Assembly: GCF_001757355.1 (NCBI RefSeq)
Contig: NZ_MINO01000005.1
Coordinates: forward strand, 1-64,000
DNA: 64,000 nt
Source of the DNA: Sphingobium phenoxybenzoativorans
GTDB taxonomy: Bacteria; Pseudomonadota; Alphaproteobacteria; Sphingomonadales; Sphingomonadaceae
Direction: 5' to 3'
Part shown: positions 17,959 to 26,224 of the stretch, piece after piece
Layout: each line of letters starts with the position of its first letter
Numbering within the stretch: the first letter of the stretch is position 1
Translations under genes and position numbers: made by a program
Notes under the pieces: model-generated
What the model was told of the DNA's origin: nothing
The model's input: the letters and a program-made list of their open reading frames with translations, nothing else
Databases searched by the model: none

Positions 17959-18170
17959 TGGCGACCTCGATATTTCGAAACCGTCTGAACCGCCAACCTC
18001 GCATCCGGTCAATAGGCAATGCCAGTTGCGGTATCGCTGCATGTCCCAGCCGGGGCGGTGTCGGAACCGCCACCGCAGATTGTGCGCCGAACTTCGCCGG
18101 CTGTTAGCATCCCACGGCCAGCTTGGCCGCCCGACGGCCAGGCGCGTGGAGTGACGGGGCAGGCGAGGAT

Positions 18171-18368
18171 ATGACCTTCAGGACGACAATGGTCCTTAGC
18201 GCAATCGCGTTGCTGTCATCCCTTGGCATTCTCATCGCTACGTCCGTTTGGAGCCATTCGTCCGGCGCTCGCCTGCTGACGCGTGTCGATATGGCGCACC
18301 GCCAGGCATTGCTGGTCACGCGGCTGGAGGCCGACATCATGGCGCACGCTTCGTCAACGCGGACCTGA
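18171..18368 (+). pseudogene. N-terminal scrap of a membrane sensor-type protein
   Basis: An ATG frame of 65 codons begins [20 protein letters not shown], a single membrane helix, then a helix (RVDMAHRQALLVTRLEADI) like the periplasmic start of sensor kinases or chemoreceptors, and ends abruptly. The DNA passes straight into a pentapeptide-repeat scrap in another frame. This looks like the 5' remnant of a longer gene. Confidence 0.4.
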
Positions 18369-18457
18369 TGGAAGCGAAATTCTACAAGGCGAACCTGGAG
18401 GGTGCGACAATGGAGGCGTCAAACTGCGTTTCGCGCTACTCCACGACGCGTGAATGA
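18342..18457 (+). pseudogene. Pentapeptide-repeat protein fragment
   Basis: One frame reads VNADLMEAKFYKANLEGATM, three A(D/N)LxX units of a right-handed beta helix, then falls apart and stops. It has no start of its own, and its frame differs from the preceding membrane scrap. It is best read as a remnant joined to that scrap by deletion. Confidence 0.5.
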
Positions 18458-18614
18458 AGGATTGCAAGGGCTGCCCGACCCAATGGCAAACCGGCGAAAC
18501 GGTATGGCAGACGGAGGAAAAAGAAAGGCGGCGGAACGGGCAATAGACCTTGCCCGCCCTGCACTTTCATCACATCAAACATTCGGGAACGCTGGCCGGG
18601 CGTCCGGCAAACTC

Positions 18615-19373
18615 CTATATATGAACACCCCCAGCGACTTCGATACGCTGGGCATTGACCCAACCGAACGCATCCGAGAGCAGCCCGGCAATCACTGGCC
18701 CTACATCTTCGGGCAAACCAGCGCGGCCAAGCGCGGTGTGGGCGGCTACCGCCTTGTTCACCTCCGGATTGTCACGGACAATCCCGCCGCTGAAATCGGT
18801 GGCGATCGCACCTGGCGCAACCACATTCACAGCGATCCGGCGCGGGCCCAGTTCCAGAGCCATGTTCCGGCTCAACGCCTCCACCGCCGCCTTGATCGGA
18901 CCGTAGCCGATGCGCGCCGCCATGGCGAAACGGGCGAGACCGGAAGATATATTCACGATACGCCCACCATCATTCATGAGCGGCAGCAACTTCTGCGACA
19001 AGAACAACGCGCCCTTGAAATGCACATTGTAGAGCGCGTCCATTTCCGCCTCGGTGATTGTCTCCAAAGTCGCATTGGATGAGGTGCCTGCATTGTTGAC
19101 GAGATAGTCGAACCGCTCCGCTCCCAGCACGGCCAAGGCGGCCCGCACCTGATCCACAAAGCTGTCAAACGACGCAGTCTCTCCGGCATCGAGATGGAGG
19201 GCAACCGCCTCCCCACCCGCTTTCAAAGCGAGCGCCACCACCTTCTCCGCTTCTGCACGATTGGACTTATACGTGAATATCGTGCGGACGCCGCGTTCGG
19301 CCAGGCAGAGCACAGTGTTCCGGCCAATTCCCCGGCTGCCGCCGGTAATGATTGCGATCTTACTATCTGACAT
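18615..19373 (-). CDS. SDR family NAD(P)-dependent oxidoreductase
   Basis: A classical short-chain dehydrogenase of 252 residues. The cofactor motif is ITGGSRGIGRNT, followed by NNAGTSSNAT, the catalytic Ser in IVNISSGLA, and the catalytic Tyr-xxx-Lys in RIGYGPIKAAVEAL. The VVAPGAIATDF motif and the C-terminal EVAGGVHI end are standard. The start at 19373 is followed by MSDSKIAIITGG. It is divergent from an AraC-type regulator across about 160 bp, which suggests regulation by that protein. The substrate is not predictable. Confidence 0.9.
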   Translation of the reverse strand: MSDSKIAIITGGSRGIGRNTVLCLAERGVRTIFTYKSNRAEAEKVVALALKAGGEAVALHLDAGETASFDSFVDQVRAALAVLGAERFDYLVNNAGTSSNATLETITEAEMDALYNVHFKGALFLSQKLLPLMNDGGRIVNISSGLARFAMAARIGYGPIKAAVEALSRNMALELGPRRIAVNVVAPGAIATDFSGGIVRDNPEVNKAVAAHTALGRAGLPEDVGPVIAGLLSDAFGWVNAQRIEVAGGVHI

Positions 19374-19531
19374 ACCTTCACTTTCTTTCTCGAAAGGATT
19401 GAGAGGCGGAAAATTATGGCCACATAATGCAGCGCTCACGCCGTAACTCGGAATGCCGGAACCGATCTATTTCTTGCCTATTTCTACTCTACATATAGGA
19501 TCTGGATCAGGTTCAGCATGAAGGCGTGGAT

Positions 19532-20440
19532 ATGAATCCGTTAGCGGATGCGCTGTTGCGATACATAGAACGCCATCCCGGAGATTCTCCGTTCATGACG
19601 GCTATCGATGGCATGGCGATCATGCGGTCCGACCATCCCAAGCCGCCGGCACACATGATTTTCAAACCTTCCATGTGCGTCGTGGCCCAGGGTGCAAAAT
19701 GGGCGACGTTTGGCGGCACCCAGTTGGAGTACCGGGCGGGACAGGCGCTCGTCATTGGCGTGGAGACGCCCTCGGTCGGCCGTGTGATCGAGGCGACACC
19801 CGGCGAACCGTGCCTGGTTCTCGCGTTTGAGCTGGATGTCGCCATTATGCGAAGCGTCGCCGAAGGCCTGAAGGAACCGCCCAGATCGAATGGAGAGCCT
19901 GGCCGGGGCGTCCTCGTGACGGATTTTCAGGGACCGCTCGCCGATTGCGCCCTGCGCCTTGTGCGGTTGCTCGACACGCCGCAGGCGATATCGACGCTAT
20001 ATCCCGTAATTATGCGGGAAATCTGCTACTGGCTACTCACCGGTCCGCATAGCGGCGACATCGCCAGAATGACCCTGGCGAACAGCCCGTCGCGTCCGGT
20101 GATGGACGCCTTGCACGATTTGCGGCATCGCTTCAGGGAGACTGTAAGGATTGAAGAACTCGCCGCGATCGCCCGGCTAAGCCCTTCCGCCTTTCACCGT
20201 CAGTTCAAGGCGCTGACCTCGATGACGCCGCTTCAATATCAAAAGCAACTGCGCTTGCTGGAGGCGCGCCGCCTTATGGTCTCGACCGCTGTCAATGTCG
20301 AAACGGCATGCTTCCAGGTCGGCTATGAAAGTCCTTCGCAATTCAGCCGCGAATATGCGCGCATGTTTGGCGCGCCGCCGAAGCGCAACGCCATCGCGAT
20401 GCAGATCGCGCTGATCGAAGAACGGGCCTCAGCCGCTTGA
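19532..20440 (+). CDS. AraC family regulator (AraC_N type)
   Basis: About 302 residues. The N-terminal half is the AraC_N cupin-like domain (HMIFKPSMCVVAQGAKWATFG, YRAGQALVIGVETP), and the C-terminal half holds two helix-turn-helix units (RIEELAAIARLSPSAFHRQFK and ETACFQVGYESPSQFSREYARMFG, shown in part). This subfamily usually controls the neighbouring dehydrogenase gene. The ATG at 19532 follows AAGG; a GTG two codons upstream is also possible. Divergent from the SDR gene and convergent with the alcohol dehydrogenase gene (7 bp between stops). Confidence 0.9.
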   Translation: MNPLADALLRYIERHPGDSPFMTAIDGMAIMRSDHPKPPAHMIFKPSMCVVAQGAKWATFGGTQLEYRAGQALVIGVETPSVGRVIEATPGEPCLVLAFELDVAIMRSVAEGLKEPPRSNGEPGRGVLVTDFQGPLADCALRLVRLLDTPQAISTLYPVIMREICYWLLTGPHSGDIARMTLANSPSRPVMDALHDLRHRFRETVRIEELAAIARLSPSAFHRQFKALTSMTPLQYQKQLRLLEARRLMVSTAVNVETACFQVGYESPSQFSREYARMFGAPPKRNAIAMQIALIEERASAA

Positions 20441-20447
20441 CCGCACG

Positions 20448-21611
20448 CTAAGCAGCCCAGGCGCGGCGATAGATTTCCACCATCTGGTCGACTGACGGGA
20501 CAGCGGGGTTATTACCCGGCGATCCAGAGGCGAGCGCCTGTTCCGCCATAAGGGGCAACAAGGCGAACCATTTGTCAGGATCAATGCCATAGGCTGCAGG
20601 AGACGGAACTTGCAGGTCTGCGTTCAACCGCTCCAGTTCTTCCAACAGCTTGCCGACCGCTCCCTGATTGCTTTCCTCATCCCCTGCAATGGCCATGGCG
20701 CGGGCGCAGTCGGCGTAGCGGGCCAGTGCCGCAGGCGCGGAGAAGGCCGTCACCATCGGCAGCAGCATGGCATTCGACAATCCATGCGGCACATGGAAAT
20801 GCGCACCGATCGGCCGGCTCATCCCATGCACCAGCGCAACGCTGGCGTTTGAAAAGGCTATCCCCGCCTGGGTGGAACCGAGCATCATAGCCTCGCGGGC
20901 GTGACGATCGCCCGGATCGGCCCATACGCGGCGGAGATTGGGCGCGATCGCCCGCATCGCTGATAGGGCAAATCCGTCCGAAAATGGGTTTGCGCGCCGC
21001 GACACATAGGCTTCCATCGCATGCGTCAACGCATCTATCCCCGTATCCGCAGTCAGACGGGGCGGCATCGTCAGAGTCAGCTCAAAGTCAATGAGCGCCG
21101 CGACCGGAAGATAGGCGAGGCCCGCACAGAGCATCTTCTCGTCGCTGACCTCATCGGTGATGATTGTGAAGCGCGTAGCTTCCGAGCCGGTCCCCGCAGT
21201 CGTCGGAATGGCGATGATGGGCAACCCCGGCATATCCTGGAGATGCGGCGCCTTATAGTCGCGACAGCGCCCGCCATGAACGGCAAGCACGGCAATCGCC
21301 TTTGCGCTGTCGATCGGGCTGCCGCCGCCGAAGCCGACCACGCAGTCATGATCGCCTTCTAGAAGAAAGGCCAGGGCCGATTCAATGGATGCCGCCGTTG
21401 GCTCCGCCACTGTGTCGAAGAATATCCGGGCATCGAGTCCTGCTGCGGCGACGGCATCCTGCAGCATCGCAGCCCGCCCCGTGTCAAACAGAAAGCGGTC
21501 GGTTACGATCAACGGACGGCTAAGTCCGAGCGACGTTAGAACCTCAGTCAGATCCCGCACAGCGCCCGCGCCGATCCGCATCAGTCGCGGCAGGGTGATG
21601 TTGAACGCCAT
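20448..21611 (-). CDS. Iron-containing (group III) alcohol dehydrogenase
   Basis: A 387-residue member of the Fe-ADH family. The nucleotide-binding site is VGFGGGSPIDSAKAIAVL, the metal-ligand region is LTADTGIDALTHAMEAYVSR (Asp and His ligands), and the second His block is ALVHGMSRPIGAHFHVPHG. The family includes lactaldehyde reductases, maleylacetate reductases and 1,3-propanediol dehydrogenases; the exact substrate is open. The start at 21611 has GGAG 6 bases upstream. It follows the P450 gene on the same strand 96 bp downstream, suggesting a joint pathway of oxidation steps. Confidence 0.9.
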   Translation of the reverse strand: MAFNITLPRLMRIGAGAVRDLTEVLTSLGLSRPLIVTDRFLFDTGRAAMLQDAVAAAGLDARIFFDTVAEPTAASIESALAFLLEGDHDCVVGFGGGSPIDSAKAIAVLAVHGGRCRDYKAPHLQDMPGLPIIAIPTTAGTGSEATRFTIITDEVSDEKMLCAGLAYLPVAALIDFELTLTMPPRLTADTGIDALTHAMEAYVSRRANPFSDGFALSAMRAIAPNLRRVWADPGDRHAREAMMLGSTQAGIAFSNASVALVHGMSRPIGAHFHVPHGLSNAMLLPMVTAFSAPAALARYADCARAMAIAGDEESNQGAVGKLLEELERLNADLQVPSPAAYGIDPDKWFALLPLMAEQALASGSPGNNPAVPSVDQMVEIYRRAWAA

Positions 21612-21707
21612 TCCTCTCTCCATTCAATCATCACATCATGACGCCTGCTTCTGGAACCACAAGCTAATGGATCAGAGAATGCTTGCGCCACGCGTTGTGG
21701 CGCTCAA

Positions 21708-22862
21708 TTATGATGGCGGTTTCCACACCAGAGGGAGATGATCGATGGTGTTAACCGGCCCCGCACGAGCCGGGACTTCAGCACCTGCGGCGACCGAAAA
21801 GTCCGGGATGCGGCGGAGCCATTCTTCAATGAATATCTGAACCTCCATCCTGGCAAGCTGTGCACCAGCACAGCTATGCACGCCTGTACCGAAGCTGATA
21901 TGACGCGGCGGCCTGCCGAAATCGATCCGTTCGGGGTCGGGGAAGATCGCCGGATCAAGGTTATGGAGGCTCGGCGACAGCATGATATGATCGCCGCGCT
22001 TCATCGTCACGCCGTTATGCACCACATCTTCCGCCAGCACCCGGCCCATATTGCTGGTGGCGTAGCGGCGCAGTAGCTCCGGCACGATCGCGGACATATG
22101 GTCGGGGTGGCCGATGATAAAGCGCCGCATCTCTGCGTTCCGCGCCAGAAAAAGCGCGATGAAGCCGAACATGGCCGCCACGGTATCAAGACCGGCAAAG
22201 GTAACCATGGTGCAGGTCGATAACAGTTCGCTGGAGTTCAACGGACGGCCATCTACCTCCGCCGACAAAAGGTGACTGATCAAATCGTCGCCCGGCTTGG
22301 AGCGGCGCTCGGCGATGCGGTCATCGAGATAAGCGCGCACCTCGCCATAGGCGGCAAGCTTGGCTTCAAGATCGGGATGGCGCGCAAAAACTTCGGTACG
22401 GGCATGCAACCAGGCGCGATCGGCAATCGGAAGGTCAAGGAGCCGCAAGACGATGATAAGCGGCAATCGATGCGCAAAGTCTCCAATAAATTCGCAAGCG
22501 CCAGCCGGAAGAAAGCCATCGATCAGTTCGCCGGTCAGGACACGAATGTCCTGTTCCAATGCGCGGACGCGGACTGGCGTAAGGAAAGACATGATCGCCC
22601 GGCGATAATCGCCATGCGTGGGCGGGTCCGCCTCAAGCGGCAGCAAGGGATCGGCGGGTACGCTTGGAATAGTAACGCTGGCGCTAGAGAAACGCCTGTG
22701 GTCGCGAAAGAAGGCTGCGACGTCGGCGCCCTCCGTAGCAACCCAATGGCCACCATTATGCGGCGAACAGATGATCGGCCCGAAACCCCGAAAATTAAGC
22801 CAGGCCCGCTGCGGGTCCTCGCTGGCGCCCGGCAGGTCATAAAATGTCAAGGTCGACGACAA
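21708..22862 (-). CDS. Cytochrome P450, probable +1 frameshift near the N-terminus
   Basis: A bacterial class I P450 that would hydroxylate a small substrate using ferredoxin electrons. Motifs: I-helix AGLDTVA, ExxR in ELLRRYA, and heme loop FGTGVHSCAGAQLARME with the Cys ligand. The frame begins at a TTG with no good ribosome site. The likely true start is ATG 22902 in the next frame (MAALAIPDHIPPELVVDLDI), preceded by GGGAG; this frame runs into TGA where an extra base sits in an A4 run (22841-22844 on the plus strand). With one base fewer it joins YDLPGASED perfectly. So the gene is either inactivated or misread at this run. No ferredoxin gene is adjacent. Confidence 0.88.
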   Translation of the reverse strand: MSSTLTFYDLPGASEDPQRAWLNFRGFGPIICSPHNGGHWVATEGADVAAFFRDHRRFSSASVTIPSVPADPLLPLEADPPTHGDYRRAIMSFLTPVRVRALEQDIRVLTGELIDGFLPAGACEFIGDFAHRLPLIIVLRLLDLPIADRAWLHARTEVFARHPDLEAKLAAYGEVRAYLDDRIAERRSKPGDDLISHLLSAEVDGRPLNSSELLSTCTMVTFAGLDTVAAMFGFIALFLARNAEMRRFIIGHPDHMSAIVPELLRRYATSNMGRVLAEDVVHNGVTMKRGDHIMLSPSLHNLDPAIFPDPERIDFGRPPRHISFGTGVHSCAGAQLARMEVQIFIEEWLRRIPDFSVAAGAEVPARAGPVNTIDHLPLVWKPPS

Positions 22863-23090
22863 GCTCCGGGGGAATATGGTCGGGAATTGCCAGGGCAGCC
22901 ATCAAGAATCTCCCATCGGGCTGCTCTGCGGCAACCGCCCGCAGAGAGGTAATCCGGGGCCGAAGCCTCGTCAATCTTAACACGGATGCGCTTCTTCGAT
23001 ATTGCCATCCGTGGCCCCGTGATCGTCAAACTCTCGTTCATCGTTTCGAACCTGTTTTCTAGAAGGCCGGGCTGCGTTATCCGGAGCCCC

Positions 23091-23813
23091 ATGACCGAGC
23101 CTCGCAAAAATCCAAGGAAGCGCCGTTCCCTCGGCCCTTATCTCAGTACGGAGATGATCGCGCGGCGGTCACGGATATTGCGCACCGCCATCGAAATATT
23201 GGACGAGGGCGGGGAGGAGCATCTGACGATCGCCAGGCTCTGCGATAGGGCGGGAGTCGCTGCCCGTACGCTCTATCGCGCGTTTGGCGACCGTGAGGGC
23301 ATTATCTATGCTGCGCTTGCCGAGCATATGGGATCGCTGACCACGGTCCTCTCGCACAAGCCGCGCGGGCAGGATGTCGATGCAGTGTTCCGGGAATATG
23401 ACTGGATCGCGGAGGAATTATTCCGTGGGCCGGAGTTTGCGCGGCTCATCATCAATTTTTATTTTGCGTCCAAGCCGCGCGAAGCCGTTTTACAGGACCT
23501 GCGCAGCGTGCCCTATCAACGGATCGAAAAATGGCTGGTCAATGCGCAACAGCGCGGGGAATTGCTGCCCGGCATCGATCTGCAACGGATCGCCATGTAT
23601 CAGACGGACACGGAATATGTCCTCTTTCACAAATGGGCGACTGGCCGGGTGCCGGACGAATGCATGGCCCGCGAGTTGAAAGTGAATTTCCTGATGACGG
23701 CGCTGAGCGTAGCGAATGACGCCTTCCGGCCGCGCATAGCGGGCAGGCTGGAGAAGTTGCACAAGGAGTTATCGGCACTGCGCGCTGAACTGGAAGCCGG
23801 TCCCGTAAAATAG
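23091..23813 (+). CDS. TetR family transcriptional regulator
   Basis: A 240-residue regulator. The start at MTEPRKNPRKRR follows GGAG. The helix-turn-helix lies at residues about 22-75 (SRILRTAIEILDEGGEEHLT, ARLCDRAGVAARTLYRAFGD), followed by a helical ligand/dimer domain. It is divergent from the P450 gene, whose control it may exert; the roughly 190 bp between them (22903-23090) should hold both promoters. No clear palindrome was found by eye. A frame extension of 35 codons upstream is not family-like. Confidence 0.88.
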   Translation: MTEPRKNPRKRRSLGPYLSTEMIARRSRILRTAIEILDEGGEEHLTIARLCDRAGVAARTLYRAFGDREGIIYAALAEHMGSLTTVLSHKPRGQDVDAVFREYDWIAEELFRGPEFARLIINFYFASKPREAVLQDLRSVPYQRIEKWLVNAQQRGELLPGIDLQRIAMYQTDTEYVLFHKWATGRVPDECMARELKVNFLMTALSVANDAFRPRIAGRLEKLHKELSALRAELEAGPVK

Positions 23814-23815
23814 GG

Positions 23816-23838
23816 CGGCCGGGGACATGCCCCGGCCG
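23816..23838. terminator. Bidirectional terminator hairpin
   Basis: CGGCCGGGG and CCCCGGCCG pair perfectly around ACATG. Minus-strand reading is followed by TATTTTAC, so it would stop transcription of the receptor remnant; the tetR stop codon is just upstream on the plus strand. Confidence 0.7.
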
Positions 23839-23847
23839 TCCAGTTTG

Positions 23848-23997
23848 TCAGTTGGCCGCTGAGGAGAATTTGAGGCCAACCTCCAGCCCGAAGTAACGCG
23901 GCGGACCATATTGGCTGTTCTGCCAAAGACCGCCCACCACCTGCGACGCGGTTTTGTAGCGCTTGTCCGCGAGATTCTGGCCGATATGCTGGCCTAC
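23848..23997 (-). pseudogene. TonB-dependent receptor, last 49 codons only
   Basis: The minus strand reads GQHIGQNLADKRYKTASQV and ends PPRYFGLEVGLKFSSAAN. NLADKRY and a final beta strand with GLKF are the signature end of TonB-dependent outer-membrane receptors. A TGA in frame (23998-24000) directly precedes the fragment, and the DNA upstream is unrelated, so about 93% or more of the gene is missing. It marks the left edge of the repeat-rich island. Confidence 0.8.
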
Positions 23998-24000
23998 TCA

Positions 24001-24520
24001 TTCATCCTTTCCTGTAAAAATGGCCGCCGCATGTCGCCTGCGGTCGGACAGTAATGCCTCAGCTTCCTGGGCCTGCGCCTCCCTCACCATTGGGCGACAA
24101 GGATCGGGTAAAGGGCTTAATTTGGCGGGCGCATTATTATCCAGCGCTGCGCTCAGCGTCCGAGCCAGGTCCGAACTGCCATCGGTTACCGGGTCAATCC
24201 ATTTCAAACAATGATGAGCAGGGAAATGGTGCCGGGGACGTGATCCAAATTAACCGGTAAAATATTATAATCCAATGATAAAATGGCAAAAAGAAGCCGA
24301 TTTATACCGTAAATATACCGTCTGCAGAATTATTTGTCATTCGCTTGTGATGGTCGCGGATCGATGACGTCAACATTAGCTAAGTGCACCTTAAATTTTG
24401 AGCCCTCTTTGCCATTCGATAGGCCAATTTTCCGTTTTCAACTGCGGAAAATGCTCCTCGAAGGTCGGCCAGCGCTTGGTAGAACTAGGGTGGGAAGCGG
24501 ACTGGCGGCTATTCCTCGAT
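24001..24520. other. Degraded intergenic stretch
   Basis: No convincing gene. A TTG-started minus-strand frame (24207-23998) ending FTGKDE lacks a ribosome site and family. Bases about 24220-24400 are clearly AT-rich compared with the rest of the window. The region probably contains fragments left by recombination. Confidence 0.4.
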
Positions 24521-24616
24521 CCGTTCGGGCTGAGCCTGTCGAGACGCAGTCGACCGTAGGTCAACCCCTGCACTTTCTTAAGAAGGACAGCCCTTCGACA
24601 AGCTCAGGGCGAACGG
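24521..24616. repeat. REP-like inverted repeat
   Basis: The left arm (24521-24542, starting CCGTTCGGGCTGAGCCTGTC) and right arm (24593-24616, ending GCTCAGGGCGAACGG) are imperfect inverted copies around a 50-bp centre. This palindromic unit is a familiar dispersed intergenic element of sphingomonad genomes. Only one copy is seen in this window. Confidence 0.7.
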
Positions 24617-24675
24617 AGAGTGAGAGGCCGCTAATGGTCGTCTCGCGACGGGCAGCTTTCTGAGCACGCGGTTGG

Positions 24676-24954
24676 CTAGCCGCCGTTCACCGGTCGGGGC
24701 CATCCCTTGGCATACAGCGCCTGTGGCCCCTTCAATCGCTTGAGGCGCACCCGCCGATGAGCAAGGCCAACGGCGACGATCAAAATCCCAACGACCAGGC
24801 GAATTACATTGGCGGTCGTCGGATTGATGAGAACGGCAACGGCATACAACAATACCATGATGCCAACGCCGCCAATGGTCCACAGCTCGAAACGAGTAGA
24901 CGGTTTGCGTCGAGCATAGAGGCGGTAAGCAAGACGCCAGAACAGAGCATTCAT
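24676..24954 (-). CDS. Small two-helix membrane protein
   Basis: Starting at MNALFWRLAYRLYARRKPST, the 92-residue product has two adjacent membrane helices (WTIGGVGIMVLLYAVAVLI and VIRLVVGILIVAVGLAH), then a basic tail. I recognise no family. The frame extends upstream to 25023, but that part lies in repeat DNA (copy at 24999). No ribosome site is obvious. It is flanked on both sides by repeats, so it may be a stranded gene. Confidence 0.5.
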   Translation of the reverse strand: MNALFWRLAYRLYARRKPSTRFELWTIGGVGIMVLLYAVAVLINPTTANVIRLVVGILIVAVGLAHRRVRLKRLKGPQALYAKGWPRPVNGG

Positions 24955-24998
24955 TTTCTTATCATGGGCTCCAATCTCTGCAACTGGTAGACAGTCAA

Positions 24999-25090
24999 CC
25001 GGCTGGATTTCCCTGTCACGCAATCAAAAGAATGATCCATTTTCGTCTGAATGAAATAGCCACCGCCGAGGTCGACCCTTTGTCGCCATT
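24999..25090. repeat. Dispersed repeat family A, copy 1 (diverged)
   Basis: Starts CCGGCTGGATTTCCCTG and runs through AATGATCCATTTTCGT to GTCGACCC. It aligns with 41351-41435 and 45097-45185 over about 80 bp. This is the least similar of the three copies. Confidence 0.7.
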
Positions 25091-25145
25091 TAGCCGCCAA
25101 TTTTCCCTTCCTAGGTGCGGTCCGTCCGCTAACCGGCAGGTCGCG

Positions 25146-25216
25146 ACCAACATGCGCCGTTCGCCGGTCGGTTCTAGAACAGCAGCTTGTCTCAAAACCC
25201 GCCATTCGTTTAGATC
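25146..25216. repeat. Dispersed repeat family C, copy 1 (diverged)
   Basis: GTTCGCCGGTCGG ... GCAGCTT ... CCGCCATTCGTTTA resembles the copies at 47382-47450 and 58028-58093, which share TTCGCCGATCGG, GCTTCCGT, AGAACCAG and CATTCGCTCA. Similarity is patchy. Confidence 0.5.
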
Positions 25217-25420
25217 GGGCCCGTCAGGCAGCAATGCCCCCAATCCTATAGCTCATCCGCCGAGACGCTATCGCCGACAGCTGCCGATCAGTGAGTAGCA
25301 GTTCGCGAGAACCTGCATCACGATGACTCCAGTCACGATCAAGCTCATCCCCGCATCCATCTGCGGCTAGGAACGGTTCAACTCGATCCGCCTCCGCCTA
25401 CCACAAACAGCACGCGTTCT

Positions 25421-25445
25421 GGAACGCGTTTATCTGCGAAGGGTT
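25421..25445 (+). promoter_or_regulatory. Putative general-stress (EcfG-type) promoter of the CsbD-like gene
   Basis: GGAAC (25421-25425) is followed after 17 bases by GTT (25443-25445). The alphaproteobacterial EcfG consensus is GGAAC-N16-18-GTT. It ends 33 bp before the CsbD-like start codon, a fitting distance. A second GGAAC lies about 55 bp upstream without a paired GTT. Confidence 0.5.
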
Positions 25446-25478
25446 CTTCAAGAGACGAACAACGACAAGGAGAGTGAC

Positions 25479-25658
25479 ATGAGCATCGAAGGAAAGGCCA
25501 AGGAGGCCGCCGGCTACGTCAAGGAAGAGCTGAACGAGCACGGCAAGTCGCCCGAGGCGCGGAAGAAGGCACAGGAGGGCCGCGATCTGCGCAACGAAGG
25601 AAGGGTGGAAGACGGCAAGGCGCCGAAGACTACTCCGGTCGGTAGCGACGCCAAGTAG
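25479..25658 (+). CDS. CsbD-like small stress protein
   Basis: A 59-residue hydrophilic protein: MSIEGKAKEAAGYVKEELNE, a Lys/Glu/Ala-rich start like the CsbD family (KGKxKEAAG pattern), then PEARKKAQEGRDLRNEGR and a short Lys/Thr/Pro tail. CsbD proteins are among the most abundant general-stress-induced products in alphaproteobacteria; their mechanism is unknown. AAGGAGAG lies just before the ATG. It has a probable EcfG promoter upstream and a strong terminator downstream, so it forms its own unit. Confidence 0.75.
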   Translation: MSIEGKAKEAAGYVKEELNEHGKSPEARKKAQEGRDLRNEGRVEDGKAPKTTPVGSDAK

Positions 25659-25678
25659 CGTCTCACCTTTCCGAACGC

Positions 25679-25714
25679 GAAAACGCCGCCCCTCACCGGG
25701 CGGCGTTTTCTTTT
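25679..25714. terminator. Terminator between CsbD-like and DUF1543 genes
   Basis: GAAAACGCCGCCC and GGGCGGCGTTTTC are perfect arms around CTCACC, followed by TTTT. It has A/T runs on both sides and so can serve both convergent units. Confidence 0.88.
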
Positions 25715-25723
25715 GGGGCGTGC

Positions 25724-26224
25724 CTATTTCAAATGTGTATAGCGGCAGATGAAGGCCGGCTGGCCCGAAGCAGCGCCGGGCGTCAGGTGAATATGCAGCT
25801 CGTCACCGACAAGCCGATCGAGCGCGAACGCCTTGTCGGCCTCGTAGATGTCGTCGCGGTGCGCGTACTTCCAGTCTGAAACGGTCGCGAGCGCGCGGTC
25901 CTTCGCCTCCTTCATCGAAGTCGCCACCACGAACATGTTCCGGTGCTGCTCGGCGAAGTCCTTGCCGTCATAGCCGCCAAGATTGACGAACCAGAGCTTT
26001 TCGCGAGCGCCTGACGGTTCGGGCCGCAGGTCAACGGTCCAGCCATCGGCATGGCTGATCTCGGCATAGCAGTCGACGTGCAGCGTCCCCGGCGTGCCCC
26101 ACCATTCGGTCCGGAGTTGGTCATGGGTCGCCTTGATCGTCTCGGCAACCACGAAACGGACGTCGTGGATCTCGATGTGCGCCGAGGGATGCTCGCCACC
26201 TATATAGATCGCCCACAGCTTCAC
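25724..26224 (-). CDS. DUF1543 domain protein
   Basis: A 166-residue soluble protein with the DUF1543 start KLWAIYIGGEHPSAHIEIHD and the second half-repeat GYDGKDFAEQHRNMFVVA. The family is a duplicated alpha/beta unit with no known reaction. It is the last gene of a five-gene minus-strand operon starting with catalase; its start overlaps the preceding stop by ATGA (26221-26224). Conserved Trp/His positions (DWKYAHRDDIYEAD, HIHLTPG) are visible. It ends 10 bp before the terminator hairpin. Confidence 0.85.
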   Translation of the reverse strand: MKLWAIYIGGEHPSAHIEIHDVRFVVAETIKATHDQLRTEWWGTPGTLHVDCYAEISHADGWTVDLRPEPSGAREKLWFVNLGGYDGKDFAEQHRNMFVVATSMKEAKDRALATVSDWKYAHRDDIYEADKAFALDRLVGDELHIHLTPGAASGQPAFICRYTHLK

